A stretch of 64,000 nt of DNA from Nymphaea colorata (Eukaryota; Streptophyta; Magnoliopsida; Nymphaeales; Nymphaeaceae): assembly GCF_008831285.2 (NCBI RefSeq), contig NC_045146.1:15925149-15989148 (forward strand), given 5' to 3'. Of the stretch, positions 1-13,300 are shown piece after piece. How positions within the stretch are numbered: the first letter of the stretch is position 1; each line of letters starts with the position of its first letter. Below the pieces are notes generated by a model, which saw only the letters and a list, made by a program, of their open reading frames with translations, was not told the origin of the DNA and ran no database searches. Both the position numbers and the translations under genes were made by a program.

Positions 1-1344
1 TAGAATAAAGTGCCTTCGATTTTTTGCATTCGCACATCATTTTGCGAAGCATAAAGTTGGTTCTAGATTTTCCACATTTGCCAAGTGCCACTCACCAAGA
101 ACCCATTACCAAAATTTGAAAAAAAGAAACAAATGCCTAAAAGTTTGAATTAATCACTGTAAAGCAACTCGTATGTTCACTTTTATTCATGGATGAAGAA
201 AGTTTTACCAGCACGAGCTTATTCAGAAGCTAGGGCTTCCTAACAGTAAAAGGTGTGTAGCTCTAGCATGAATCAGGGCCGAGTAGGAGTCTCCCTCAAC
301 CTTTCACTTGGGGCAAGCGAATGTGCTTGTACTGTCAAATACCATGAAATTATATAAGATCTCGAATTAATTGGGGTCAAACCGTGATTATGACGCACAA
401 AAGCTGATATAGGTTGCGGCATGATTTTTGTGCACTACAGTGGTTTTCAGACGCCAAAAGCTTGGCTTGTTTTCTATCCTTAACTATCAAGGATGTTTAC
501 ATTTACAATCTTTCTTATTTTCTGTTGGCAATCGGGAGAAGAGGGAGCCAGTACCGAGCACTTGTAGGCAGCAGTTTTATCCCTTGGATGGACCTCAATA
601 CCCAACCGCAGGAGGCAGATAAGCATCCTTTCACTTATTCCACGAACTCAAGACATGCGTACAGTTGGAATGCATTTTCAACTACTAATCAGCTAATAAA
701 CAAGAAACTGATAAGGTTTACGGGACCATACAAGGAGGGCATGACATGCTACGCATGCTCTCCAAACAGTATGACCACTAAATAAAGCTGACACTTTATC
801 TAAAGCACGAACATGATCTTATTAATAATGGTCAATTGAATAACAATATGATACAAGATGAAGTACAGTAACATAAGCTGAAGGCCATGGCGAACCTTGC
901 CTATGACGCAACCCCATTGGAGCACAATCACTGTTATTCTTATATGCAACAGGTGCAACAACAATGGTACCCTTTAATCTCATTAAAACCAAAGGCTGCA
1001 GTCAGCTCCTTCACTTCAAGGGACAGGCTTCTGATTTGCGATTTGATCATCCATGGAGAAAAAATGCAACAGCTTCAAATGGTGATGCAAATACTAAAGA
1101 TTTTCAGACAATAATCCTGCAAGACCACAGCCGTCCAATTATACAATTAACTAACAAGCAAAAAGTTAATCAGTAATAATGCAAATATCACTATCTTCGC
1201 TGCCAGCAAATTGAAATATAATCAGTTGAAAATATAATCTAGATACGAATACAAGTACAATTATTTTTATTTTTCAAAATACCTCTAACATATCATTTAA
1301 TAATAGAGCGGTTGATCATAGCATGTGGACTCATAACATCGCCC
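1..1344. other. 3' flank of the HERC-like gene; no recognised gene
   Basis: This stretch lies downstream of the HERC-like stop codon. It is AT-rich and holds only short unsupported frames, the longest about 120 codons at 414-785 with no recognisable motif. The first part, next to the gene, is probably 3' UTR. I see no exon with splice signals, no repeat and no RNA gene. Confidence 0.5.
1266..1271 (-). terminator. Candidate poly(A) signal of the HERC-like gene
   Basis: On the minus strand this reads AATAAA, about 75 nt after the stop codon at 1345-1347. That is a normal position for a plant near-upstream element. Other AATAAA copies exist further away (for example near 182-187 on the same strand), so the site actually used is uncertain. 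Confidence 0.4.
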
Positions 1345-4300
1345 TTATTGCAGGCCAAACCCAATTGAATTGGATATTGCAAGTTTGAGCCTGTCCTCAA
1401 GTTTAGACTTGGTTTGATACTCTGGAATCATTAGTACGTTGAAACACGTGTGTGAGGTTGGCAATCTGCAAGGAAATATGACAACTGCATTAAAGCTGCA
1501 CTGCAACACCTATAAGACATCCAATGCAGTAAGAAGAAGATGATTCCGCTAATTTAGGAATGACAAAACTAAAGATTTGCGTGAAAATCAAATAAAAAAC
1601 TAAATTACATAAAGTCCATGCAATGCTTTACCTGTCAGTATCATCTCCATTTCGGATAATGACAAACGGGAGACTTCCAAGACCACCAATGGGCGCTCTA
1701 TCATTTCCAGTTGTAAAAAAAAGCAGTGCCTTCTTCTCTTCAAGGCTCATTTTATGTACCTATTTAGTTGAAGGCTTGAAGCTTTAAACTACACTATTGA
1801 CAGAAGGATATGATATAATCTCATATTGAAAAAAAAAAAGAAAAAAAAAAACTTTACCAGCTCCCAAAACCATCTGATGACCTTGCTTTCTCTAGAGTAA
1901 CCACCATCATAAACAGTAACCCGTTCTAGTGCCTGCATTCAAGTTTACCAAAATATTAGTGAAGATTTATACTGAATGGCAAAGTTTTCTACTTTGTCTT
2001 AAACTCATAATGCTACAAAAAATTGTGTTAGTACAATCCAGTACAAACGAAAATAGGAATTTCCTTAGTATCTGCAACTGTATCCATGTCATGTTTCGAC
2101 AAAGGCCAGCATCATTTTGCAAGCCCTCTACCTGGATCTTCCCACTCAATAGTATCTAGAAAAGAAATTCGGTTCTCTTCATTGAGAACAATCTAAAAAG
2201 TACAAACTTTTAACAGAAGAAGCAACCATATTCAATTCCATATAACAGAATCATACATCAAAATCATAATGAGGCAAACCCGAAATCAGCAATTCCAGCT
2301 CTTCATAATAGAAAAGTTTTAGTGCATGCCCTCCACAAACCTGGATGAGACCAAGGAATAAAATTAGATGCATATGAGCAAAGATGAAAACTATGACAAC
2401 ATAATGGAATCTTGCGAAAGCTGTTTTACAAATAATACAATGGAAATAACCTCATGAAATGCCCTTGAAAATGCTGAAAATTGTTTAGCAATAGAATCGA
2501 CCAGTAGATACTTCACATATAGCTCCACATACCTGCCAATTTTAAAAATGACATTCAAAACCAACTAGAAATTCAAGAAAAATCTCCAAAAGATGTGTTA
2601 ATAGAATATGCCTCTGTGTCTCTCTGTGTGTGTGGTTGTTGTTGGGGTGGGGGGGTTGGCTTTGTTGTAATTTCAAATGTTCATGCATTTTTCTTATATA
2701 TTTAAACAGTGCATGAGAATTTGAAATCATTAAAGCACAAATAGACAATCACGTGGTGTCATAATACATCTTGTCATAATTTTGGCAATGACTGCTCATA
2801 GGGCACTGGCCGCTAGCATGGTTTCACATTCTATGACATCCGAAGTCTGTACTTCAGCTTTCCCATTCGGAGCGCATCAGATTGTGTACATCCTTTAGAA
2901 AATGATGAGAGGTATTTGGTTTATTAAGTGTAAACCATCTGCAAACATCACACGGCTTAGAAAAAAATGGCAACTTCTGTAACTAGTTACAGCATAGAAG
3001 GGTGGTCCCCATGTTAAGTGAAGCAGATGAAAAAGCTGAGATGGAAAGAAAAAAAAATCATAGGATTTAATCAATGCCCCATCTTCAAGGCTTGCACAAA
3101 TCCAGCATTACATCACCTTAATAGGAAGGAGAGAGATTTATATTTGTAAACAGTGATTGAAGGTTCAAATTGAGTATATGATGTTACCATAGAAACTTCA
3201 GGTTCATTGCTTGGATTGACACTGTTCTAATAGAACTGGCAAGAAATTCTTTTTACAAAAATATAGGAAAAGCCACATGATTCATTAGACTCCACATACA
3301 TACTTCAGCAGCATGCTCTCTTTGCTGGAGCAAGAGAAGCTCACTGTGTCTCACAACTAGCAAGATAAATTTCGTAAGAAAAGAGAACATGGAAGGCTAC
3401 ACTCTGTACATGAAGACTCCGTTGCAGAAAAAACATATAACCTGGATGCATCTAGAGGTCTACACATCCAAACATGTTGATATGACCATTGACCTGGGCA
3501 CTACTTGACATGCTGAGACATACTATCTTCTGACTTCAAGGTGTCTTAACATTATTGGATATATTGAACATGGTGTGCTAAGTAGTGGCTACTCCATGTT
3601 TAGGATACGGACCACTTCAAAGGTAAAGATGCCTGTGAATACATCTATGTCCTCTCAACTTCTGTTTTTATGGTACACAAGTTTGGCCCATTGTACTAGC
3701 CTCCTGAGTCTCTCCTTCGAGGGCCTAGCAAAGTCACATCTAATCTTCACATGGATGCAACAATTTGTCCAACAAACAGTTACATATGAAATTTCTTGTA
3801 AAAGAATCCCTTCAACTGTGAGTTGTGTGGCTATCAACTACCTGCACAAGCCAAGACGTATAGATCATGACAATGAGGCTGCTAACCATGGGGTTTTTAC
3901 AACCATAGGTGATTGACAAGTCTGACAACCTATGAATGATTTCCTCATCTAATAAATTGAAACGGAAAAACCTTCAAATTTCTGAATGGTCACATTTTGT
4001 GTTCTTGCCTTGTGGTTTTGGAAAATCTTCTGTCTGTTTTCATATTAATAGAGGGTAGATGAGTGCCTCTGGAGATAGCACAATTTAAAGGCAGCATTTT
4101 TACTGCTTTGTTCTGGAACTCCTAAATAAGTTATAATTCATTCTGGTTTATATTTCCGTTTCAGTTCCAAAGCAGTCAAAATAAGGGAAAAGAAAAACAG
4201 AATGAAGATAGAAGGTAAGATATCTGGACCAACTTACCTTTGTCGATTTTCATTTGTTACTGGTATATCACGTCCATTAGGCAAAAGATCATGAGTACGC

Positions 4301-7300
4301 ATCTCTCCGAAATAATCATACGTGATCTGCAATAAGAAACTTAATTATGCTCAAAGCTTGTCATGATCAGATAGTATATGAAAAATAGAGTTTGGGTGAA
4401 TACCTGGAAATACAAGCAAAAGGTATCAAACACATTACCCGTGAACTCCAGAAGATGAAGCAAACCTTTAATTACATCAGGTCGCAAGTCTTTGAGATCA
4501 CCCAGGCAAGGGTTTAAACCCATCATTTTCTTATAGACAACCTCCAGGCAAGAAAAAAGAAGCCATGTTTATTCCCTTTCGAAGGCCAACCAACCAACAG
4601 ATAGAAAAACAAAAATTTATTCTATGTGGAGTATTAGGAAATCAACTTGTCCTCATTAAACTCCATTTCTGCAATGCAGTCCCTATTCAACAACCATGGC
4701 ATATATGGCCCATATTTGAAACATATGGAATTTAAGGGGTATTCTGGTTTCATGGTTAGTTATGACAAAAACTACACAAGCATCCACATTGAATTAATTT
4801 TCAAAAAGTTCACTGCATTACCAACCAGGGAAGCGCACCTACCTGAACAACAAGGGCAGCAAAAAAATTGAAAAAATGTGTGAAGAAAATACCTTTGGAA
4901 GGTGGAGATCAAGAATGATGCCATTATAAATTGCCAACCCCAAAATTGTTCCAACCTATAAAGATTCACTTGTCAGAAAAACTGAAGCAGAAAGGCCACT
5001 AGGAAGAAAAGATATCTGCAGTTATCAATGGTTATTATATGCTTCTAGAAGAAAACCTGCAGATACCAAAATATACATAATTACGCACACCATGACATGT
5101 GGGCATCAAAAGCAAAAGAATAACACTCACCAACCAAAACTCATGCTCAGAATCAATCGAATTTGCATTGAACCAAAAATTCCTTGTTTCATCATTGTAT
5201 ACAAACATACCTACACCATTACCAAGATACATTGTCAGTATATATGGGGAATCATTCTTAAAAAGGTCAATCATCATACTAGTATTGTCCAGCTCTGTCA
5301 CTAGTTGTTACGAGGAATTCTCTGTTGTTCCTTCCAAGTACAACTATGTGGAGTGTTAATATCTATGTTTACCATTACGTTTGAAGAAGACCATAAAGGT
5401 AGTTTTGGTCCCCATCGTATTCATAAATTTTGAAAAATACAAGATTATTAGTTGCTAATTTTACATATGTGAATGTTGCTTCTAACAATTATGGCACAGA
5501 TAAGACAGATCCAACAGAAAGCAAAAGATGGGTATTAAGGAACCCAATTTCTGAAATAATAGTGAGGGCTCGCAGAATGAGTACCTAATGTTTACATATT
5601 TAGATGCTGTTTCTGACAAGGAATGCACAAATAAGAGACATCCAACAGAAACAAGTTGGAATCTTAGACAAAAATGAACCTAATTCATGACATAATAATG
5701 AATAGGGTTCATAAAATGAGTACACTAATTAGGCCAGAACTTGATGTAAGTCCTTCAAGCACATAAGGAGCTAGACAGGCTCAGACATGGATCATATGGA
5801 TCATGTCCATTATGGTACTCCACCAATTCTCATTCAACTGGTCCTATTTTTGTTATTTAACAAACTTCGCAATTGAACTATAACTTTTCTCAAGCAAGCA
5901 TTTTTTTTCTATAATTTTTCAGCTACACTATAATCATTAAATCTTTATGAGATATAATGCCAACTACATTTATTAAATCAAGCCAATCTTCAAGAATTTT
6001 CTAGATGCTAATATTCTGAAAAATCAGTTTCCAACTACAGAAGGTGGAAACTTCCACCCCAATGAAATAGTAGATGCAATCTTCAGTCCAAGAATAGATA
6101 AGACATATAGCTTCATGAAAGCACTTAGAGAAACCAATAAAAACTTAATCGGGTAGACCCAAGATCAAGGTGAATGAAGGGCTCAAGCACAAGCAACCTA
6201 TATAATGAATTATGCTAGCGTAACTGGGTAACATGATTTACAGAAACGACAAACTTCAAATGTACTCAAAGCCAACTTATTTTCCGATGCCAAGTTGTTG
6301 GATGATAGCGCTGCAGATATTTAGGGTTGTCATCAGCTATTTTTCTGAAGCTTCCAGTAAGATTAATACATAAGGGCATGAAAGGGCATTCAAATGGAGT
6401 ACCCACACAATTTAGCTTTCCCGTCCTGAAAGCTCCAACTAGAAAAGCAACATACAAGTTCTCGTAGATAACACCTTCCAGTAACACAAAAAATTATAAT
6501 GCCCAGCTGCATCAAAAGTACTGAAGCTCATGCCAATCTTTTCACTGACATATGATTTTATTGCATCTCAATATGCTCATCAACATCTTGACTTCTCCTA
6601 CCCTTTATTTCTGGCTCAAAATTTACCTACAATAAGTTCAAGTACAGTTCATCAAGGGCTCTAAGATACATCCATTGCGAGGTCGTGGTGGTCATCTTAA
6701 ATTGCTTCTTCTGCTGCCAGCTCTTCAAACTGATTATTTATTTGTTAGTTCTCACGAGCGTGTCTGCCTGTCGTCTGTACTCCTTTAGGTTCAACTCACA
6801 CACTTGACCAACAGCACACAGATGGGTACAACTTGGTGCAAACTAAACTGACTGTCCACTTTGTGGTACTTCATTTTGAGTGAGAACCATTCATTATTTG
6901 GTATTCAAAAGCAACAGAAACTCTTAGGCGATGCAACACAGACACAACTTAACATGAAACATAAAATGCTCTAAACATCCAACATTCATGCCCAGGAAAA
7001 ACAATTGCCTTCAGAATAGGAAGTGAATAACAAATGCTAATTTACATGTGTCATCAATTTCAATAAGGCATTTTAAAAATGGGAAATCACTTGCATTCAG
7101 GAATCCATGTATAGAAAGGGAAGAAGGGGGAGTGTCCAAGTGATAAACAAGACTGACAACACATAAAATAATACATCAATTAATTGATCCATTTACAGAA
7201 AGGGAAGAAAGGATTTAAATGATGAACATATACACAAAATCATAGATTTAAATGAACAACACTGATTACGCACAAAATCATACCATATCCTGCATTAAAA

Positions 7301-10300
7301 AGATCGCGCACTAAAATCTCAAAAAATTCTTTCCTTACACCCCCTTCATCCACACCTTCTTCACCCTCAAATATCACCTGAAAGACAACGACAATACGAA
7401 AAAAAGTCATAATTCTATTGAAGCTTGTGCTTTGACCACAAAAAAAAAAAATCAAGAATATAGAACAATGGCCAACAACTAGTAGCATATATCACAAAGT
7501 ATTTGAAGCTTGTGCTTTGACCACAAAAAAAAAAAAAAAATCAAGAATATAGAACAATGGCCAACAACTAGTAGCATATATCACAAAGTATTCTCTTGGG
7601 TTGGACAATGAAGGATTATGCTTAATTCACTGCAGTTGTTCTGAAAACTTGCATTACCAATAGTCAGAGTCCCAGTGTAGAAGATGTTCCTTCATGAGGC
7701 AGTTCCAATTTTGTAGATCTTCTAAACCCTATGGAGTTACTGATTGATCAACTATAAGCACTTCTTATACCGATATACTTCATCTATCTGATTATGTCAT
7801 GCATGAACAACATGATGACCTAGATTGGATAAAATGTGCTCCAAGTATTTTTCAGCCATAAATATCGCCAATATGTTGAAAACATTGTATTATCTACAAG
7901 AACAACATCCCAATCACTAAAGAATAAATGTTATGATATTTCAAACTATAAGACCTAGGATAAATATTATGACATCATTGTCGGCAATATCATGGAACTA
8001 AGGATTAAACGTGTTATCTACAACTTAAGTATATATCATTTCTTCTTCTCTATTTATTTCACTTTTAGAAAGTTTCCTAATGGATTATCTAGGTTTACAT
8101 TTACACAATACAAATAAAATATTATTTCTTAGTATTCTTACCCTTTCAAATTTTAGGAAATTGGAATGCATAACAATTCTCCTAGATTTTCCCAAGAAAC
8201 CACTTTAAAAAATCATGAAGGAAGAAACTGCTAAAACTGTCTTACAGTATCTGTGGCTAGGGAATGTAAAAGCAGGTACCAAACTCACATAATCAAGCTC
8301 AAATAAAGAATCTGACAGATAAGCACAAGAATAATTCTCACGCCAGTGGACTGCGTTAAAAAATAGGATCTTTATTAAGTCCAAAATACTAAGTATTAGT
8401 CAAGAAGGAGGAAACCCCTATATATACTGCTCAGTTGCAGCCATTGGGCAGCGCCAACAGCTACATTTGCAACTGATAGAGCTAGATCGCCAGCTCAGTC
8501 CTGGTCAAACATCAAAACTCTCAGGAACTGAGATACATGGACAAAAGCAATCTTTAAAAAAATTAAAAATAAATACCAAAAAAAAAGACAGATCTATATG
8601 CTTCTCCTACATACAAACTATATTTATGTCATACATGTATACAGCAATAAATATAAAAGTATTTACATATAATTAGTAACAATCCCCCGACCCACCTCCT
8701 CCCCCAAAAACAGCTTATTGGTGAGCCAAACCGAAAGTTTGCAAACAAGAGCATGAAACCTTGGAGAGGTTAAACTTTGGTGATGAAGGCCGCCACTAGA
8801 AATTGTTCGGTACAATAGGCCAGACAAATACTCTTCTTCAAATATCTTCTCCTATATAATTTAATCCATCTTAATGTACTTAATCCTCTCATGAAAAGTA
8901 TGATTGCTGATGTATATTGCACTATTGTCATCACAACATAACTTCATAGGATTTGAAGAGTAATGCTCACATCTTGAATCAACTGCTTCAATCGAACAAT
9001 CTCCATTTTAGTTGTAGTCATTGTTATATACTTGTTTTAACTAGAGGTGTTGAAAATCGTTCTTCAAGATTTTGCACTTGCAATGATATTCAACTTTCTA
9101 CAACTTTAGGTCAAAAAAGTGTGTCACCATGTTCCCAAGTGTCGACTTTTAAGAACCACTATGTTCTATAAAACTTGTCCATATTGTATTATATTTTAGT
9201 ATCTTTATCCGCGTGACAGCTTCTCTTTTCAGATTGGACATAGGTTTGCTCTAACATAGATGCACGAAGACATGCTCTAGTACCACACCATGGGTTAATA
9301 AGATGACAAAACCCCCTTGGGTATATAATAATCATGATCCGGATCCCTACAGGTTAGAGGTTAGTTCTTCCTGGTACCAGGTTAGGGACGTACAAGGACC
9401 TGCATATTTTAAGCAAAAAGTGAGGAAGGAAACAGAGGGGAAAACCTAACTGCATGTTACAGTAAACACATTCTCCAGTGAACATTATACAGTTGCAAAG
9501 AAAGAGGAAGTATCTGAATTTAAGCAGACATTCTTTTGTATAAGGCATGCCATACAATATCATACATTAAGAACTACAATGGAAATTGAGTAGCAAAGCA
9601 ATAATATGAACCTTCAAAGGCTTCTTAAACTCATCATGATGTGAAGTAGACAATTGTCGCAATGTGTCAGCAACTAGATTGCTACGGCGTACCTAAGCAG
9701 AAAAAGTATTGCAATTAAATCAAGAAAATCATTGGTTGAACAGTGAAGGAGCAGAGAAATTCTACCCTCAGTATAAGGAATGGATTTGTGGCAGCATGCA
9801 GGAAGACATGTTGGAATACAGCCCTCTGTACTGAAAGTTGCTTGTGAATTTCAGCTTCAGCCTGGGTCATAAAAACATGATGACATATTGAGGATACTGA
9901 AAACAAAAACCATATATAGAACTCAAACATCATCTATCAGACTGTTGTACTTGTGTCTTATTGCTATGTATTTGACTGTAGCATTGGTAGAATCAAGCTA
10001 ATAAGAGTTTATACATCTTCTCCTTCCATGTTTTTGGCAGAAGCACAATGACTTCAATGCAATAGTGCAAGACAACAAGGAATTGGCGAAATTGTTCTGG
10101 GGACGAATGTCCAACGTTTTTTCTTTTGGACAACCTTTTGCATGGGGAAGACCTCCCACCCTATGAAATTCAAATTGAAAGTACACTAATGATCATTTAT
10201 TACTCCTCAGCAAGAAGGGGGGAAAATAAAAAACCATCAGGGTCCTTCAGTTCATCTACCATAAAAAGAAAACCTAATGAATAAATGAGAAGGTAAACAA

Positions 10301-13300
10301 ACAAAAAGAAGCAAAAAAGTGGAATTTGTCACACAGACTAGTTCAATATACCAGACTAGCACTGCTAAACAAGATTAACTAGGTACCTGTAAAATTTGGC
10401 TTTTAGCTTCTGGAGTAAGCAGAAATGGTACCTAACAAGGGGAAAAGGGATTGTTAACCATGTGATAAATTAAAACAACAAACCTACTTCAAACAACATT
10501 CTGCAGAGGTGGAGGACGATAAAGCAGCTAACAGACATACACATGGCATGTCTACTTCAGCAAACTAAATTCAAGCAATATAAACAACAATAGAACCAGA
10601 ATGATACCCTTTGACATATTTCTTTCACTAACAAGCATCATTTGCCGTGCATCTTGATGTCAGTTATCAAATACACAATCAGAACATGTCATCATGTCCA
10701 AGAAAGCAAAATTTTTAAACTACAAAAAGACTTGAGGTAATAGCCAACAAGAAGCAAGAAATTTTTCCTTTTATTTCCTTTCAATGACTCATAATAACAG
10801 TGTTGGTATATGGATTTGCACAAATGCTAACTGAACATATTCATGAAATGTAGTACCAAAGTTCATATCTAGGCCTTGACAAGCAAGTGATTCAAGAGGG
10901 AAATAGGCTAATATCTGCTATTGTACCTACTAAAATACTTTAATGGCTACAAAGCTAATATGAGAAAATTCAAGATCATGTACACATGAAATATTATTTA
11001 TTTTTATATGACCTGACATAGCTATGGCTCTTCTCATGCAAGCTGGTAGAATTTTGGTTTACAGATATGACTTTTCCCATGATAAGTTCAGCAGAATTTT
11101 GGCTGGATCAACATTTTTTACCTCTCAGATGGGTTCGGACAGAACCGCACAGTTCTAAATTTCTAATAAAGATTCAACAAACCAGCATGGATAGCCGTAA
11201 GCCTAAATAAAGACAACAGATCTCATGAAAAGGGAAGTAAGATGTGACAGGTTATGAAGCAGACAGCTAGCAACTATGTAATATAGGTATAACTGGAACC
11301 TGCCAACACAAGCACCAACAAAGTAACGGTTCAGTTGGTCATGATGCAGATACAGTACTAAAACCAATATAATAACGAGGCAGAGAACATTTTGGTAACA
11401 CCCTAACTTGGTTTTTCCATCCAAAAACAATCACTCAAGAAGAGCTGTATGTGTGAAACATGCTTTCAACCAGTCCAGCTTTTGGGACTGGTACTATTTC
11501 TCCATTCATTTTTAATATCTTTTACTCATTTTCTCTACAGTTTACCTTACGGATGTAATCTTTGCATTCAAAGCATTATGAATCTACAAAAAGCTGTTGT
11601 TTACAAATGTGCCAATGAGATGGTCAGAATCTTTTTGGTTTCTAAAACTCATTTTACATGGCCAGAAAAACTGAATTTTATGTTAATTTTTTAACATGCA
11701 GATCACATCCAAGTAATTGCTTTTTCAGAAAAAAAAAAAAAAAAAAGATAATTAAAGATAAAGGATCTAGTCAGACCACTACCAAATGGGACTGGTTTAA
11801 AGCATCTCTCTCCCTCAATATGTGTGTGTGTGTGTGTGTGTATTTTCCCCTTGCCTTTTACTTAGAGTATCTTCAGACCCGAATACACACGCAACCATGC
11901 CCCCCCCCCTCTCTCTCCCACCCCATTAAAAAGCAAGTGTCATGGATTCCGTCACCTGACATAAAGAAACAAGTTTGCTTCTTGACTTGTCATGAAGAAC
12001 ATCAACCCACTTCATAAGCTCTTTCTGCCAAAACTGCGAAGAATTTAGAAAGAAAAGTAAGACGTGAAGGAGATGCATTGTTCATCCCTGCAAAGAACAA
12101 GGAAAAAAAGTGGAAAGCCAGAGAAATTATACCTTTAGCAAATTATTACTACTAATCGTGGTATTGTAAAATTCTGTGTATGGAACCAAATGGGTGAGCT
12201 TGTTAGCATCATTAAGGATTGATAAGACCTGCATTATTTACTCATTTAGGAAATGGCAATCAAATCACTAAATCTCATTAAAATCCCAATTGCAAAAGAT
12301 AACCTTCATTGCTGACACAACATCTCTAGGCATGTCCCCATCAAAGCCCAAGACGTTCTTCCTGTTAGGCAATACAAAACTAGGTCAAAACTGCAGATAG
12401 GCACCATCAAACAATTGTCCAATACATTTTTCCCATGGAAGAAGATTGGGTTTATCCTTTCTCCCACCAAAAAATTTCTCAATAAAATTCTCCACCACTT
12501 AAGATATGAGAATCTTAGAAAATAAATCGCAAAGGTCTTAATGATATTTAAAAAGTTATACCAAGAGGAACTTTGGACTTCCATACATGGATAGAGGAAA
12601 TGGAACAATAGCCATCCGGAGTAGATAAGAACAAGTACATTCATAGGTCAAAAGACTCAAAATATGCCAAAAAATCATATGTTGAAATATGCCAAAGGCT
12701 ACACTTAAGCTTATTTTGCTAAACAAGGAAATTTTCTTGAATTAAACACATAACACAACTATCAAATCACACCTAGAGCTTCCTTGTTTAGCAAGTGAGA
12801 CAACACCCACAATCCTATGGGTAAAATGTCAATGGAGCTTGGCCTTCCTCTTGAAGACAAACGAAGCATGAAACCACAAATTTGGCTATATTTACTATTT
12901 AATGAACTACATAAGTAACATTTAATGGAAGGTACATTCTTTATAGTGTATAATAACAGCACTATAGCAAAGACAGAGCTCTTTGGCATAAGTAACAAAC
13001 TCAGATGCATATCATAACTAGTATCAGTTGGGTCCACTTCATAACCTAACACAACTCAAAAATCATAGATTTTGTTAAAACTTTTTATCCCAAAAATAAA
13101 TTAAGATACAAAATAAAGGTAGAAAACATAATAATAAATAATATTAGATACAAAATAGGCTACAATTTCACAGCCAAAAGTAGACAATGGTAAAAAGTCC
13201 AATGCACAATAAACAACCATGTGCCAAGACTAACCAACATATTTCAGCAGAAGCAATTAAATATTAACAACTTATACTACCTAGCGCTTGAAGAAATGCA

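Noticed and set aside
414-785. 123-codon plus-strand frame
   Set aside because: No motif, no splice context and irregular composition; it lies in the probable 3' flank of the HERC-like gene.
2132-2155. 24-nt phase-0 micro-exon between HERC exons 29 and 30
   Set aside because: It has AG and GT borders and keeps frame, but it would insert eight residues (ILLSGKIQ) into DFD-ALERV, where the HERC family runs straight through.
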